NCBI GenBank assembly: GCA_015680685.1
Contig: MNCI01006048.1
Location: forward strand, 3,303 to 67,302
From: Gnetum montanum
Taxonomy: Eukaryota > Streptophyta > Gnetopsida > Gnetales > Gnetaceae
Direction of reading: 5' to 3'
Length of the DNA stretch: 64,000 bases
The notes beneath the pieces were generated by a model. It ran no database searches. It worked only from the letters and a program-made list of their open reading frames with translations, and was not told the origin of the DNA. Within the stretch, counting starts at the first letter, position 1, and each line of letters opens with the position of its first letter. Both the position numbers and the translations under genes were made by a program. Shown piece after piece: positions 47,714 through 59,524 of the stretch.

Positions 47714-49010
47714 AATGCCTCATAAGTCATCAAAGCCTCATCCCCCAAGTGCAAAAGGCTACGTAATGTCTATACTTAGGCTTGGGGGTGGGGTGTGGGG
47801 GTGTGTGGGGGGCATGGGGAGTGGTGTCAAAAATGCCTCTTGGGATGCCAAAAATGGCAATTATATGGGTTTTATGTGGGTGCATAATTTTCTACGTTGG
47901 AGATACCAGTCAGGAGGTAGATCTCATGTACTCCTAGAATGGAGGGATGTAGGATCAATAATGGCAAGCATGGAGGGGTATAACCTTCCCCCAACACTAA
48001 CACTCCATCCTCCCAACATTGATGTACCTCCCCCACCACCTAGCATTGATGTAGCATGGATAATATTTTAGCACTTCATTGACTCCAATCTTGACCATGC
48101 ACTCCAGTGTGGATGGTGTGGCCCCATTGCTATTTTTAGTAAACAGAATGGCCATGGGATTATGACACTTTCCATAGATAGTAACCTTGAATTTGGACAC
48201 CCATCTAACCTGAATGTGGTAGAAATTTGTAGCCTAATTTGTAGCAATTTAGCATCATTTGTAGCTAAATTAGTGGTCCAAAACCCTATAAAACCAAGCA
48301 TCCAACACCATGTATAAGTTCCACAATTTTTTCAACCATACCCCCTTGGCATTTCTAGCATTCTTGCATCTAAGAGCACTTGCACACTTTGCAATCATGT
48401 TGCTTCTTGGATCATCCTAGCATGTAACCCCCTATTTCATTGTAAGTATTGTTATCCCCCTTGAGATTTGTGATATTATAGGTATTTACATTGAGCATTC
48501 AGAAACCAAAAATCCCAATGTTGCTCACATTTGTAGCCCAAAAAATTTCACATCTCTCATACCCCTAGTAAAGCTAGCATTGCCGATCTATGGAAGTAGT
48601 AGATGTTCAATAGCACTAGGAGTGGTAGAACATCTAGATCATGGAGCTGATTACATTGGCTTTAACAAACTCTAAGCCCTTTCCCAAGTGAACCCCCTGC
48701 TCTTCTCTTAGGAAAATGTTTGTATATAATCTCTAAATTCTCTTTATTTATTTTGTGAAATAAAGTTTACAATATTGGTTTATGTATGAATTAGATCTAT
48801 TATTTATTTTTAGTACATTCACATTTTAGATCTACAATCATATTTTTATTTTATTACCTTTTTGTGCCCTCCTCTAAGTCCTTGGGTGTTCTGATAGGCT
48901 AGTCAAGGTACCTTGAATTCAATTTTTCAAAAACCCTAGAAATTTAGGGTTTAAGATATTGCATTGGGATTTTTGGTTTTTCAGCAATTGAATTTTCTAG
49001 TCACTATAGT
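47714..49010 (+). repeat. Probable 5' LTR of D
   Basis: Starts TGCCTCATAAG directly after LINE sequence. U3 contains a very G-rich stretch (47784-47819). TATAAAAC lies at 48287-48294, followed by about 0.7 kb of R-U5-like sequence up to the primer-binding-site-like motif. An open frame at 47715-48071 lies inside U3 and is not taken as a gene. The right edge is approximate. Confidence 0.55.
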
Positions 49011-49014
49011 TTTT

Positions 49015-49034
49015 TGGTGCTAGAAAGAGGGCCT
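49015..49034 (+). promoter_or_regulatory. Possible primer-binding site of D
   Basis: TGGTGCTAGAAAGAGGGCCT begins with the TGG expected of a tRNA-complementary site and follows the LTR-like region. The matching tRNA was not identified. Confidence 0.45.
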
Positions 49035-49727
49035 CCACCTAATTGCTACAACTGTATCAACTTATCCCATTGCCCACATTTTCTATCAATTTAAAATATT
49101 TGATATTTTAGCAAAAACCCTAAATCTACACCAAAATCAATGCTTTAATCCATCCATCTCTACCCCACAAACGTAGCATGGGTGTTGCAAGTGTTTGGAT
49201 TTTTAAATTTTTATAATAGTTGCTGTTAAATTCCAATGCCAGCATTCATTTTATGGTCCCATTCATACCCCCTTGGCTACCAAAATTCTCTTATTTTTCT
49301 AGCATTGGTGGATTTAAAAATCAAATCCCCATCCTTCCCTCTCTGTGAAAATTGACAAGTTTCCAAAGTCATCTTTGTGTGGAAAATCAAGGTTTCCATT
49401 TTGGTTTCCAACCCTTCCCCCCTACTCCAATGTTAAAAGAAAAAGGTATAAGCCCCTCCATTTTAACATCTTTCTTACCCTCCCTTACTACACCCTAGCA
49501 TAGGTGTAGCTAGGAAGCTAGGGGTAGGCGAAGTTTGATACCATACCTTTCCATATTTAGTAAAGGGGCATACCCCCTTTGATAACTCCCTTACTATTTA
49601 TAGTAACTTGTTTTTAGCTATTTTTTCCTTTTATATTCCTTTTCAAATTCCAATTTCTAGAATTTACATTTTTATCCAATAATTTGTAATCTTGTTGAGC
49701 CATTTTCAGTGTCATAATAATGGATTT
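49035..49727 (+). other. D leader region
   Basis: Non-coding, rich in short pyrimidine runs (CCCTTCCC, CCCCTCC). Nothing further recognised. Confidence 0.45.
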
Positions 49728-51735
49728 CCAACAATTGGTCACATTGTCCTTTGATTTCACCAACAATGGGTCCAACCAAAAAGTTGTGACAATATATGAT
49801 CCCAAGGACCCTACTGTAGCTGAATGCAAACAACCTTTGAGACATAGGAGGAAACAACCCTAAGTTCTTAGTGATAAATGAAGAGCACTACAACTTCATT
49901 TTTGCCAATATCTATGCTACCATGTTGATTCCATGAAACAAAGCAGAAGCTAAGAGGAAGTGTGAGCTTATCCATCATATTGAAAAGGGGCATATTCCCT
50001 CCCCATATGAACAAATATCTCTCACTAAAATCTATGCTAGCATCCTAGCTCATCTGATTGAGATGGAAAAAGAGGACTAAAGGGCTGCCTTGGATGGGAA
50101 GGCAGAGGAGGAAGACAAATTTGGGGTGGAATCTAAACCTAAAAACATCTTGGTTGTGCTTTTCCAACAAGCCACCCTTAAGACAATAAGACCTACCTCC
50201 ACCCCCTTCACCTCTTCTATAAGGCATGTTCCACCACCTTTGTCCCCACCTTACCCAACCATGTTCAAGCCTATACCATTCATAGCTATGCACTAAGCAC
50301 AATCAATGTCCTACTCTACTACCTTCAATTTCTTAATGCCTTTAGCCACTCAGCCTTGGTCAATGTGATCATCATCGGTGGTGGCTACAACCATCAATCC
50401 TTTAACAATCCAAATGGGGTTCACCATGGAATCTCAAGTAGCCCAAGGAACAAACACCTCCTTCATCTCATTTGTGCCTTAAATATTAGCACAAACATCA
50501 TTCTCTTTGTTTAGCCCACCTACCACTATTATAACATAATCCCTCCTCTCTATCCCAAAACTCATACTAAGGCCACATGTCTCCTAACAAACCACACATC
50601 CTTTTGTATAGATCCCATAGCCTACCGGAGCATAAAAAGGCTTGGATCAAGCCTTCCAAATGATCTAGAACCTAATGGAGGAGTTGAAGAGGTTCAAAGC
50701 CTATACATCATAAAGCATCAAGATCTTGAAATTTTACCCTGATGATCCCATTAGTCCTATGATTTGACTCTTTATGCTTCCTCTTAGTGTCCCTATTCTC
50801 TAGTTTACGAAGTATAATAGTGAGGGTAATCCCAATACTCACCTTATAAACTTCTATTTAGGGTACCTATTATTATAGGCCTAGCCACATACAATTATGA
50901 GAATTTTTCCTATGTCCTTGACTGAGAAAGCACTTGACTGGTATTGTGCTCTACCTAGAGGATCTATATCCTCTCTTGAGGACCTAATAGTTCAATTCAT
51001 TAACTATTTGAAGTACAACTTGAATCCCAACACTACGCTTGACCAACTAATGAAGGTCATGCAAGGACCCCTCAAACTAGTGTAGAAGTTCATCCAATGA
51101 TGGAACAATATACTAAATTACATACCATACCCTATAGCTGAAACCCGCCTTTTGGCTATATTCAAGGAGGTGGTCAATGATTTTATTAAATCTAAGCTAT
51201 ACTACCTTGACTAGTAGTCACTTAGTCAAGCCTTCTCTTAGACAAAAAACATAGAGGATGCTACAGAGGCTAGTCATGACCTTGCCTGCATGGCATACAA
51301 AAATTAACATACATGAAGGGACAACGAGAGGGGCAAGTAGAATAATGTGATGGTGGTAATCATAACCAAATAAGCCAAAATAATAAACAAAGGGCCAAGT
51401 GCCATTCCATCCAAAAGCCCATGCTAATAATCAAGATAATCAATCATTGATCTCTAGGACCACTACATCGACCACAACTAAACCAAACTTTAAGCGAAAG
51501 AACAAGTCTAAATACACTAGGTTGTCATTGAAGCTATCCGAACTATTAGACCAATTGTTAAAGAGTGGGCATATCTAATATAAGTAGATGATTGAGGCTT
51601 CCTAAAAGAAGCATGAGCAACTATGCAAAATAGCCAAGAATCCCACTTGAGTGATAAAGGACGATTCACAACTACCTAAATATTTTAAGCTAGACCACTT
51701 TTTCCATTATCATCAATTACCTGGTCATGACACTG
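49728..51735 (+). pseudogene. D gag, 5' part, decayed
   Basis: The best-preserved piece is 50897-51085: MRIFPMSLTEKALDWYCALP, then FINYLKYNLNPNTTLDQLMKV, and in the next segment RLLAIFKEVVNDF. This is the Retrotrans_gag core typical of plant Ty3/gypsy Tat-type elements. An upstream stretch at 49728-49840 reads MDFQQLVTLSFDF. It is broken by many stops. The gene ends at 51735 inside a zinc-finger-like motif (HYHQLPGHDT) that is completed at 57471 beyond E. Confidence 0.7.
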
Positions 51736-52600
51736 TGATGAATTGTGATTCATTCAAATCTGGTATCAGACCCTCGATATTGGATCTACAATATCGGGTA
51801 CGTGATATCGCGACCTAAGTAATGATATCAGGTACACGATATCGTGACTCTTGTGTAGGCCTATAAATACACATGTAGGTGCCTGGAGGAAAGGAGTTAG
51901 TGAGTTAAGATAGGAAAGTTAGAGTAGTCTTTTAGTTTTCATTTTTAGTTCTTCTCAATCCTTTCTCGTAGTGCATGGCCGTAGTGTGATGATTGTAATT
52001 GTATGGCATCATTTATTCGAGTGTGACATACTTGGACACACACATGAATGGAAATAAAGATCAAGATTACTTCATCATTGCAACATTCAATTACTTTAAT
52101 TACTTAATTTTTATTGTTATTTATCATTATTAAACATGGAATGAGTACGACTTAATCACAAGCATCTACATGTGACTACTTGGTATCCTAGTAGCATACT
52201 GGGGCCATGTTCTTGGTAATTCCAATGGTAGTCATGCACGAGGTCCAAGATGTGTACGAATGATTAAGGAATAGATGCTCATCGCACTTATCCTAGCTTA
52301 TATTTTCTCTCCCTATCTCCTATTAGTTTAACTCTCTCTCCCCTTTCCTCCTAGCTTAATTAAAGATTACTTTCCATTGCCTCTAGGAGCAGCATTAGTT
52401 TAGGAACACATCATACACCTCACTCAAGACTAAATCATAAATGACAAAGAAAATGCTAGTCTAGGTGGGAAGACAATGAACTACGATCAACGAGTAACTA
52501 TCTAGATACCACAACTAGCCTGTCTATGGAGTTTGATTGGATCATGTGTGAAATGCTCGCATTCATATGGTTGAGTGTAGGGGTACCTCACCACTCATCA
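51736..52600 (+). repeat. 5' LTR of E (865 bp)
   Basis: Starts TGATGAATTGTG and ends CTCACCACTCATCA. TATAAATA at 51862-51869. Its U3 carries GATATC/ACGATATCGTG palindromic motifs (51775-51850) in the place where other family LTRs carry ATGCAT pairs. Confidence 0.9.
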
Positions 52601-52601
52601 T

Positions 52602-52619
52602 TGGTGCCATTGCCGAGGA
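52602..52619 (+). promoter_or_regulatory. Primer-binding site of E
   Basis: TGGTGCCATTGCCGAGGA, the best-preserved copy of the family's tRNA-Asp-type site. Its three differences from my recollection of the plant tRNA-Asp complement are all transitions. Confidence 0.8.
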
Positions 52620-52751
52620 TGGTGCTAGTTATTTAGATTAGTTACATCATATAAGATTTTTGTAACAAAGTATTAACAATATATCTTTCAGGAGCAAAAT
52701 ATAATAAATAATAATAATAATTGCAATTAAATCACACACAAGTTCACAACC

Positions 52752-54743
52752 ATGTCTCTCTCACAAGACTATGACAACACAACAACTAGTGAGATAATTC
52801 ATTGGAGAACCAACAAATTATATGATGATGAAGATCAATTTTGGGCTACCAAATTTGATGTAGGGGTCTCCTATGAGCATAAATGCAAACAACATCATCC
52901 CAACACAAAACTTCATAACATACCTAGTGACAATGAACCCCTACTGGCCACTACAAGCCTAATAGAAATACAAGAGGCTATTTGAATATCCCGTAGGCAT
53001 CATAAGGAAAGTCCTCTACCCATGCTTGACTTAAACAACTTTCCTAAGTTTTCAAGAGGCTATGATTTAGATCCACAACATCATCTACAAGCCTTCCATG
53101 ATGCCTGTGTATGGAATCACATTGCTAATGGATGGAAAACACTTAAGCTCCTTCCTATGACACTTGTTGCCCATGAAAAAGTATGGTATAGATCCTTAAA
53201 ACCAAAATCAATCCAACATTGGCCAACAATGGTAGAACTCTTCAATGAAAGATATCAAATCTGCGCAATAGTATCAGCCTTGAGGAGACAAATCCAAGAG
53301 TGTAAACAAGCACAACATGAACCCTTGGACATGGCCTTAGAAAGATATTATGCATTGTTAAATAATTGCCTAGGCCATGGGTTCTCCAAGGAAAGGCTAA
53401 TGTACCATATCATAGATGGGCTCTGTAATGAAACAAGGGAGATCCTAGGGATGTATGCCCAAGGTCAACTATATGAGCTACAAACCCACCAAGTCTAAGA
53501 GCTTATCAAGTAGGTAGAAAAACAAGAAGAAGAAATGGCTAAATGGGAGAATGCTAAAAAATCTCAATAGGCCCAAAAATCAACAAGGGCCCATGATAAT
53601 GAAGAGGAGAAATAAAATCACCTCAAGAAGGTGGAACCATCTTTGCCAACACTACAATCATTGGATAAAATTGAGGCAAGGATCAATAAGATGATTGAAT
53701 GAATGCATGAGAAGTGCGAAGAATATGCCAACATTATTGGAGGTAGAGTTATGACAATCCAAGGAATAGGACAAAACACCTTTAGATGACCAGAAAGAAG
53801 GGTTGAAGAGAATAAGAACTCAATTGCTAATCATATGTATCAGTGTAACATTTTCCTATATGATCACCCCAAAGGTCAATGTCCAATCTTATCACATTTA
53901 CATGAGCATTAGGAAAGAATGTTACATCCAGAGTTCATACAAAAATACTATTTTTAATCATAGTGGCAAAGATCCTAGTTGTGGGGAAGGCCACCCTTGA
54001 ACTGGTCACACCCTTAATACCATCTGAACCTAAGTGCTTATCAAGTTCAACATCCTATTTTCCCAACTGGTTCAACATCTTCTATCTCACCACATTATTA
54101 TTATTCTCCTCAATACTATCAACCCATATCCTCTCCAACAAGACCACCACCTTGTGTACATTACACTTCTCTTCAATTTCAACATTCTCATCCTTCACCT
54201 TCTTCTACATCACCACCAATTGTACCCAAGGGATTTGCATCACAACATCAACCCATGAACATTACTTGTATTTCTACTATCAACAGTAGTGGGAATCCTC
54301 CACAACATCATAGGCATCCCTTCATTAGATGTGACCATAGAAAGGGACACCACAATTCAGAAACCACTACATATGCCAACTCAGCACAAGTCCAACATTG
54401 TGATGCATCTTCCTCTTCGAACCCAATGCCTCATGTTACCTTATTAGGACCACCACTCAATACTCCAGCAACCATGTGGCCCAATGAATATAGCCACATG
54501 GGGAGACATGTTGATCCTTGCATACCATCTCAAGGTCATAAGTACCATAGTGGGTCAACCCTTTATAAATTAACCACCTCTTATAACCTACCCTACTATG
54601 TCAAATCTAATCAAGTGTGTGAACCCCAATGGGGTAAGTATGATCAGGACTCAATATTTCCAACATGCAAGGATTCCAACCTTTCATTTATTAATCCTAG
54701 CTATGCTCAATCATTTAGTTATGAGGGGTATCCTCCATTCTAA
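52752..54743 (+). pseudogene. E gag-like protein
   Basis: A first frame at 52752-52985 holds the N-terminus (MSLSQDYDNTTTS). The core at 53022-53498 (158 codons) reads MLDLNNFPKFSRGYDLDPQ, then LQAFHDACVW, VWYRSLKP and IIDGLCNETREILGMYAQG. A C/H motif at about 53840-53905 reads QCNIFLYDHPKGQCP...HLHEH. A Pro/Ser/Gln-rich C-terminal tail follows to 54743 in mixed frames. Only a few stops and shifts separate the pieces, so this is the best copy for comparing the family. Confidence 0.8.
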
Positions 54744-56095
54744 CAAGCAATATTAATAAATATTTTTCCTTTTCTTTAATTTTACAATTTGTTGTTTTCC
54801 AACTTTTCACCTTTTAATTTACTGCTTTATCTTTTTGCCTTTTTATCTTTTTATAAGTAATCTCATCTATAAATAAATCACTCATGTGACTCATTGGTTG
54901 AGGTGTTGTTCTATTCTATCAAGTCTCGAGTAGCTAATTATTTGGATAGAGAACCCACAAAATCCACCTACCCATTCCATTAATAAGAGGTTCTACCCTA
55001 GGTACAATGATATTCCTAATCATTAAAACTTAAAGTAAATTTATGTTTATTATACCTAGAGTGAAGAAGGATGGACTAAGTGGGAATGGCCAAGGTGTCA
55101 CATCAAGGGGACTTGTGGATTCTCTTTGGTGACATCTGTAGGAGTTATCATGCAGCTTGGTTGTACTAAGATCCTTGTAGATCTAATGAAAAATCGGAGT
55201 AAGAGTAATTAACAGACACTCAACTAGAAAAAATAATGATATTCTAGGGGGGTCCCATAGGAAAGACATGCACCCATGCTTGAAGGTAGGTAGCTTCTTT
55301 GGATTAAGCAATACATCAAAAAAAATGAGTGCCACAATGAAAAATCACTCCTCCCTTGAATAGAATGCCAAGTGATCGTATACCTTGTTTTCATGGTGTT
55401 CTTATGATTGTCCATCATTGGATGAAGCAATGAAATGTCACTGATCAGAGGAATAGACTTGGTCCTAATTTTGGAGTGATGGGTTAATGACACATTAATC
55501 ATGTCTTACACTAAGGATTCATTCTACCCTAGGCCAGTTACCTCATGTCCTACTTTCTGTAATCCCTTCAGTTCATCCCATCTCACTGTTCATGTAATTG
55601 GGACTCGTGATTTGTGTAGCATTGAATTTATACCTCATCACAGTGGTATTTAACATGTGTGTGTTTTGTTGCATCGGTATAGATTACATTTAACCCTTCT
55701 AGTGCCTACGAACATTTTTAGCTGTGGTTACACAAGGGCATTATATGTTGGAACCTACTTTGGGGATGACCCACTTGTGTGACATTTGTAATGTGTACTT
55801 GTTGCACACCACCACATCATTTTATACCCTCCGAGAACTTCATTGTCAAATCTATTCTTTCCTTTATCATAATTTTATTAAACATTCCTCAAAACCATTA
55901 CATGTCCTTTGATGTGTCACCTAAACAAACTAGGTTCAACATTAAACATTTAGAGCAACTTTCTTGAAAAAATTTCTAACTCTAAAATAACACTAAGCAA
56001 AGAATTCAACATTTATTAAAGGTAATGAATAAGGTATGAAATAATTGAACTTCTCTCAATAACCTTACTAATAATTAATCTTTGTGTGATTATAG
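54744..56095 (+). other. E spacer between gag and third ORF
   Basis: Corresponds to the integrase-to-ORF3 spacer of B2, with all of pol missing. Includes the conserved block near 55725-55780 (GGTTACACAAGGGCATTATA, then GGGGATGACCCACTTGTGTG) and ends in TGTGATTATAG before ATG 56096, exactly as in B2. Confidence 0.6.
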
Positions 56096-56758
56096 ATGGC
56101 TCCTAAAAGAGAACAGCAAGGAGGATCCTCTCAAGGTGCATCCAAATGACCAAGGAGAGTTAGAGGCCAGGCGTCTCTCGAGGAACACATAGAATAGGAG
56201 GCACAATCATTCAGCATCCATCATGAACCTCCTATTACTGTGTAGTCAGGACATGCTAAAGGAGGAGACGGTGGAGCACCTGAATAGGAACAACATCTCA
56301 CATTATCCCCGGAATGTGTTCGGACAATTCATGAAAGGTCCACGTCAGCAGTTGTGATAGTGGAGCTTAACTTTGGACCTTTCATGGAGTTTGCTCCTAA
56401 AGTAGTCAAGGACCAACTTAAAGGGTTCCCATTGTGGCCTATTCTCTCTAAAAGTGGTGATTGGTACCTAGGAGAGATGTACCAATTTTGGCACAATAAA
56501 GAAGAAGGCACCACTATTAACATTGGTGGTATCTCTACTGATTTCTCTACAAAGGCCATCTTGGAAGTGTTGAATCTTCCGAATACAAGGCCAAAACTTT
56601 CTTACTTGTCCACTTGCTCCGATGCTGATGCACAGAAGATATGGTTGAAAAGGATGTACGACAAGGAGGACAAAGCATATGGAGAGCTAACACTTGAAGA
56701 GAGAATCTACTTCAAAATCAGCACATATCACATCTTCTCCATTAAAGGGTTAAACTAA
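56096..56758 (+). pseudogene. E third ORF, N-terminal part
   Basis: Starts at ATG 56096 (MAPKREQQGG...) with a stop near 56147 in a basic leader. The open frame 56354-56758 carries the conserved domain: ELNFGPFMEFAPKVVKDQL, then SGDWYLGEMYQFWHNKEEGT, NIGGISTDFSTKAILEVLNL and LEERIYFKISTYH. It is the cleanest copy of the domain found in C1 and B2. The coiled-coil half is missing because sequence jumps to the truncated 3' LTR at 56772. Confidence 0.75.
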
Positions 56759-56771
56759 ATCCCCACATATG

Positions 56772-56772
56772 N
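56772..56772. other. Single ambiguous base at a truncation junction
   Basis: An N lies exactly where the third-ORF sequence ends and the 3' LTR of E resumes 172 bases into its length. The junction may be an assembly join. Confidence 0.9.
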
Positions 56773-57465
56773 AGATAGGAAAGTTAGAGTAGCCTTTTAT
56801 TTTTAATTTTTAGTTCTTCTTAACCCTTTCTCCCAATGCATGTCTGTAGTGTGATGATTGTAATTTTACGACATTCTTTATTCGAGTGTGACATACTTGG
56901 ACACACACAAGACTGGAAATAATGATTGAGATCACTTCATCATTGCAACATTTACTTAGTTTAAGTATTTAATTATTATTATTATTTATCACTATTAAAT
57001 GTGGAATGAGTATGACTTAATCACAAACATCTATGTGTGACTACTTGGTATCCCAGTAGCGGACTTGGGCCATGCGCTTGGTAATCCTAGTGGTAGTCAT
57101 GCACGAGGTCCAAGATGTGTATCAATGATTAAGGAATGGATGCTCATCGCACTTAGGCTAGCTTAGATTCTCTCTCCCTATCTCCTATTAGTTTAAATAT
57201 CTCTTCCCTTTCCTCCTAGCTTAATTAAAGATTACTTTCCATTGTCTCTAGGAGAAGCATTAGTTTAGGAACACATCATATAGCTCACTCTAGACTAAAC
57301 CATATATGACAAAGCAAATACTAGTCGAGGAGGGAAGATAGGGAACTATGATCAACGAGTAACTATCTAGATACCACAACTAGCCTATCTATGTAGTTTG
57401 ACCAGATCATGCATGAAACGCTTGTATTTGTATGGTTAAGTGTTGGGGTACCTTGCCACTCATCA
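56773..57465 (+). repeat. Truncated 3' LTR of E (693 bp)
   Basis: Begins AGATAGGAAAGTTAGAG, matching 51908 in the 5' LTR. Both remaining stretches are 693 bases (51908-52600), so there is no net length change. Ends CACTCATCA before TSD CACTG. Confidence 0.88.
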
Positions 57466-57470
57466 CACTG

Positions 57471-58480
57471 ACTTCTACCTCATGTTAAAGGATGACCTGC
57501 AAAAGAGGATAGATAGGGGAGAGTTGGTCCTAGATGCATCTAATCCTATTTGACCATAAAATTAATCAATGTAAGTGTAGAAGGACCTATTGAATGTCAA
57601 TAACAGTGCATATGTCATATTAGTGTTTAACATCCATGACAATCATAGACCTATAAGGGAACCATTAATGATTTAAGTATCCCCTCATGATGAAAGGGCC
57701 TTTTCAACTTCCACCAACGCAAGAATTCTTTTGTTGTGAAAGTACCATCATGAATGCCTCCAAGGAAACCTTTTGTTATTAGGGTTCCCAAGCCCACTAT
57801 AACCTAGCTAGCCCATACAATTGAACATTAGCCTCCTGTAGTGTCCAATGCTACAAATTCTTCCTCCCAAATAACCAATAATGACCAGAAGGCCTCAACT
57901 AAGTAATGAAAGAAGCATAATTGGAAGCCCAAAAATAAGGATGATAAGTAGGCCAAGTCACAAAAGGAAGTGGGCCAACTAAAGTCCACTCCTATATCCT
58001 CAATACCCATGACTACCACAAGTCAAGCTACTTCTACAAGCAAACCATGAGAGAATCCTAAGGGCCAAGAGAAGAAGAAAGAGAAAAAGCCACAAAAACC
58101 CAAGGCTAAAGTATGCATTTTGGATTACATGGAGAAAATAAAGAACAACTAGGAAAACAAGTTCATGGCTAACAACAAAGGCTTCCTCAATGTAATGAAG
58201 TAGGTTAAGCAATCTATCAAATAGGAGAACATAACCTTCAGCTTATACGACTTGATTATGATTTCTGCCATACATCGTGAGCTACTATTCATAATGTTGA
58301 CTTACATCCCCATTAATAATAACATCTCTTCTAATGAAGAATCCATCCATGTAGTTATGGTTCCTTCTTTATGAAGGGAGAGGAAGTCAACATCGCTAGT
58401 ATTTTATGATAGTGAAATCAAGACAAATTCCCAAAATGGCAAGGTAACTAGGGCTTTTATTTTTATCACCATACAAGTAG
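57471..58480 (+). pseudogene. D gag, 3' part after E
   Basis: Resumes the D reading: FYLMLKDDLQKRIDRGELVLDA completes the zinc-finger-like segment (HYHQ..GHDT...LK) begun before E. Basic, Lys/Pro-rich gag/pol linker sequence continues to about 58260. Many stops. Confidence 0.65.
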
Positions 58481-58489
58481 GCCAATATA

Positions 58490-58760
58490 AGGTGCATTAG
58501 GTGCACATAGATGATGGGGCTACAACTAACGTTATCCCATGCACTATCGTTAAGTGCCTAGGCTTGATAGAGCATATACAACATACAACAATCATAGCTC
58601 TCAAGTCCTTTAATAGATTACAAATTGCTATCAAGGGGTAAATCTCATTAGAATTTGTGGTAGGGAAGAAATTCCACATAACTATAGATTTCTTGGTAGT
58701 GGAGGAAATACTACCTCTTATGATCTTTTTGTATCTGGCCCCACTTTAGGATCCAAGCAT
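58490..58760 (+). pseudogene. D protease
   Basis: Reads VHIDDGATTNVIPCTIVKCLGL (active-site box DDGA, about 58507-58518), then ALKSFNRLQIAIKG and FHITIDFLVVEE. DDG-type active sites occur in this plant Ty3/gypsy group. The sequence leaves the protease pattern near 58760. Confidence 0.7.
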
Positions 58761-59174
58761 AATAATCCTTCTAGTCTTGGGCCTTTTGGGAGATTAGATT
58801 CATTTGCATCTATTGCTCAACTAGCTTCTTGGAATGAGCAACCTTGTCATGGATGTTGTGCCAGTAGTGGGCCCACATAATCTATTTGGTTCATAGGTTT
58901 CTTGAGTTGGTCAATTGGGCTTCCACAAAGGCCATATGGTCCTTGAGATCCTTGATCCTCTAAACTTATCTTTTAGTTTCCTTTTTGAAGGTCATAACTT
59001 GCTCCCATAGGGATTTATTCAACCTCTAAAACTCCCATGAAGTTTTTGCACATGAAACTACAAGATTAGTGGTGTTTTCATATAACTTTAGGCGAACATT
59101 TTGAGTATCAAGAGGAAGCTTAGGTGAGGAGTCAAACTGCATGTTGCAGTTTGGGTCCCACGTAATTGATGGCA

Positions 59175-59294
59175 CTAAAAATAACAAGTATGATCATAAA
59201 CACAATAAAAAACTAAGATAGCCATAACACAACCCATATATACCTCTAAAAACCATAGCAAAATAACTAAGTCATAGTAAAACATAGTTCTTAC
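59175..59294 (-). other. 120-bp intron
   Basis: Minus-strand donor AAGATTA|GTAAGAAC and acceptor TTATTTTTAG|TGCCATC. Phase 1 is kept. Confidence 0.55.
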
Positions 59295-59432
59295 TAATCT
59301 TGGGTGCAACATATTGCAACCTATCAATGATTTCCTTTGCCACTCCATGCATGAATTCTATCTTATCTAGGACCTCTACCCATGGATTCATGTAAAACAT
59401 GGATCTAGAGGCCTCCACTGGTGGCTCAAGAA

Positions 59433-59524
59433 CTATAATAAGCATAACAATTATTGAGAGGTTAAAATGAAGACCAAGCATAAGGCCATAGGCTATAATG
59501 AGTAGAACTAAGGCATAGGCATAC
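59433..59524 (-). other. 92-bp intron
   Basis: Minus-strand donor GATGCAT|GTATGCC and acceptor TTATTATAG|TTCTTGAG. Phase 1 is kept on both sides. Confidence 0.55.

Larger units (their letters stand above)
51736..57465 (+). mobile_element. Element E: pol-less family-B element nested in D
   Basis: Flanked by the perfect TSD CACTG (51731-51735 and 57466-57470). Contents: 5' LTR 51736-52600, tRNA-Asp-type primer-binding site, gag (52752-about 54740), a spacer, the start of the third ORF (56096-56758), and a 3' LTR lacking its first 172 bases (56773-57465). Protease, RT, RNase H and integrase are absent. Its gag is the best-preserved copy of the family in the window. Confidence 0.88.
47714..58790 (+). 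mobile_element. Element D: Ty3/gypsy element interrupted by E
   Basis: LTR-like sequence (47714-about 49010), a primer-binding-site-like stretch at 49015, a gag gene of the plant Tat/Retand kind (about 49700-51735, resuming at 57471), and a protease (about 58490-58750). Sequence identity as D is lost near 58760-58790, so RT, integrase and the 3' LTR are missing or beyond the window. E sits inside gag, and the zinc-finger reading is continuous across it once E is set aside. The left boundary is inferred from the end of the LINE and the TG start. No second LTR is available to confirm it. Confidence 0.68.

Noticed and set aside
47715-48071. Open frame of 118 codons, Gly/Pro-rich
   Set aside because: It starts at the LTR boundary of D and runs through the G-rich U3. 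Its residues reflect simple sequence, not a protein family.
52601-52625. tRNA-like sequence considered as a tRNA gene
   Set aside because: Only about 18 bases match the complement of a tRNA 3' end, directly after an LTR, so it is a primer-binding site. No cloverleaf could be drawn, and no tRNA or rRNA gene was seen elsewhere.
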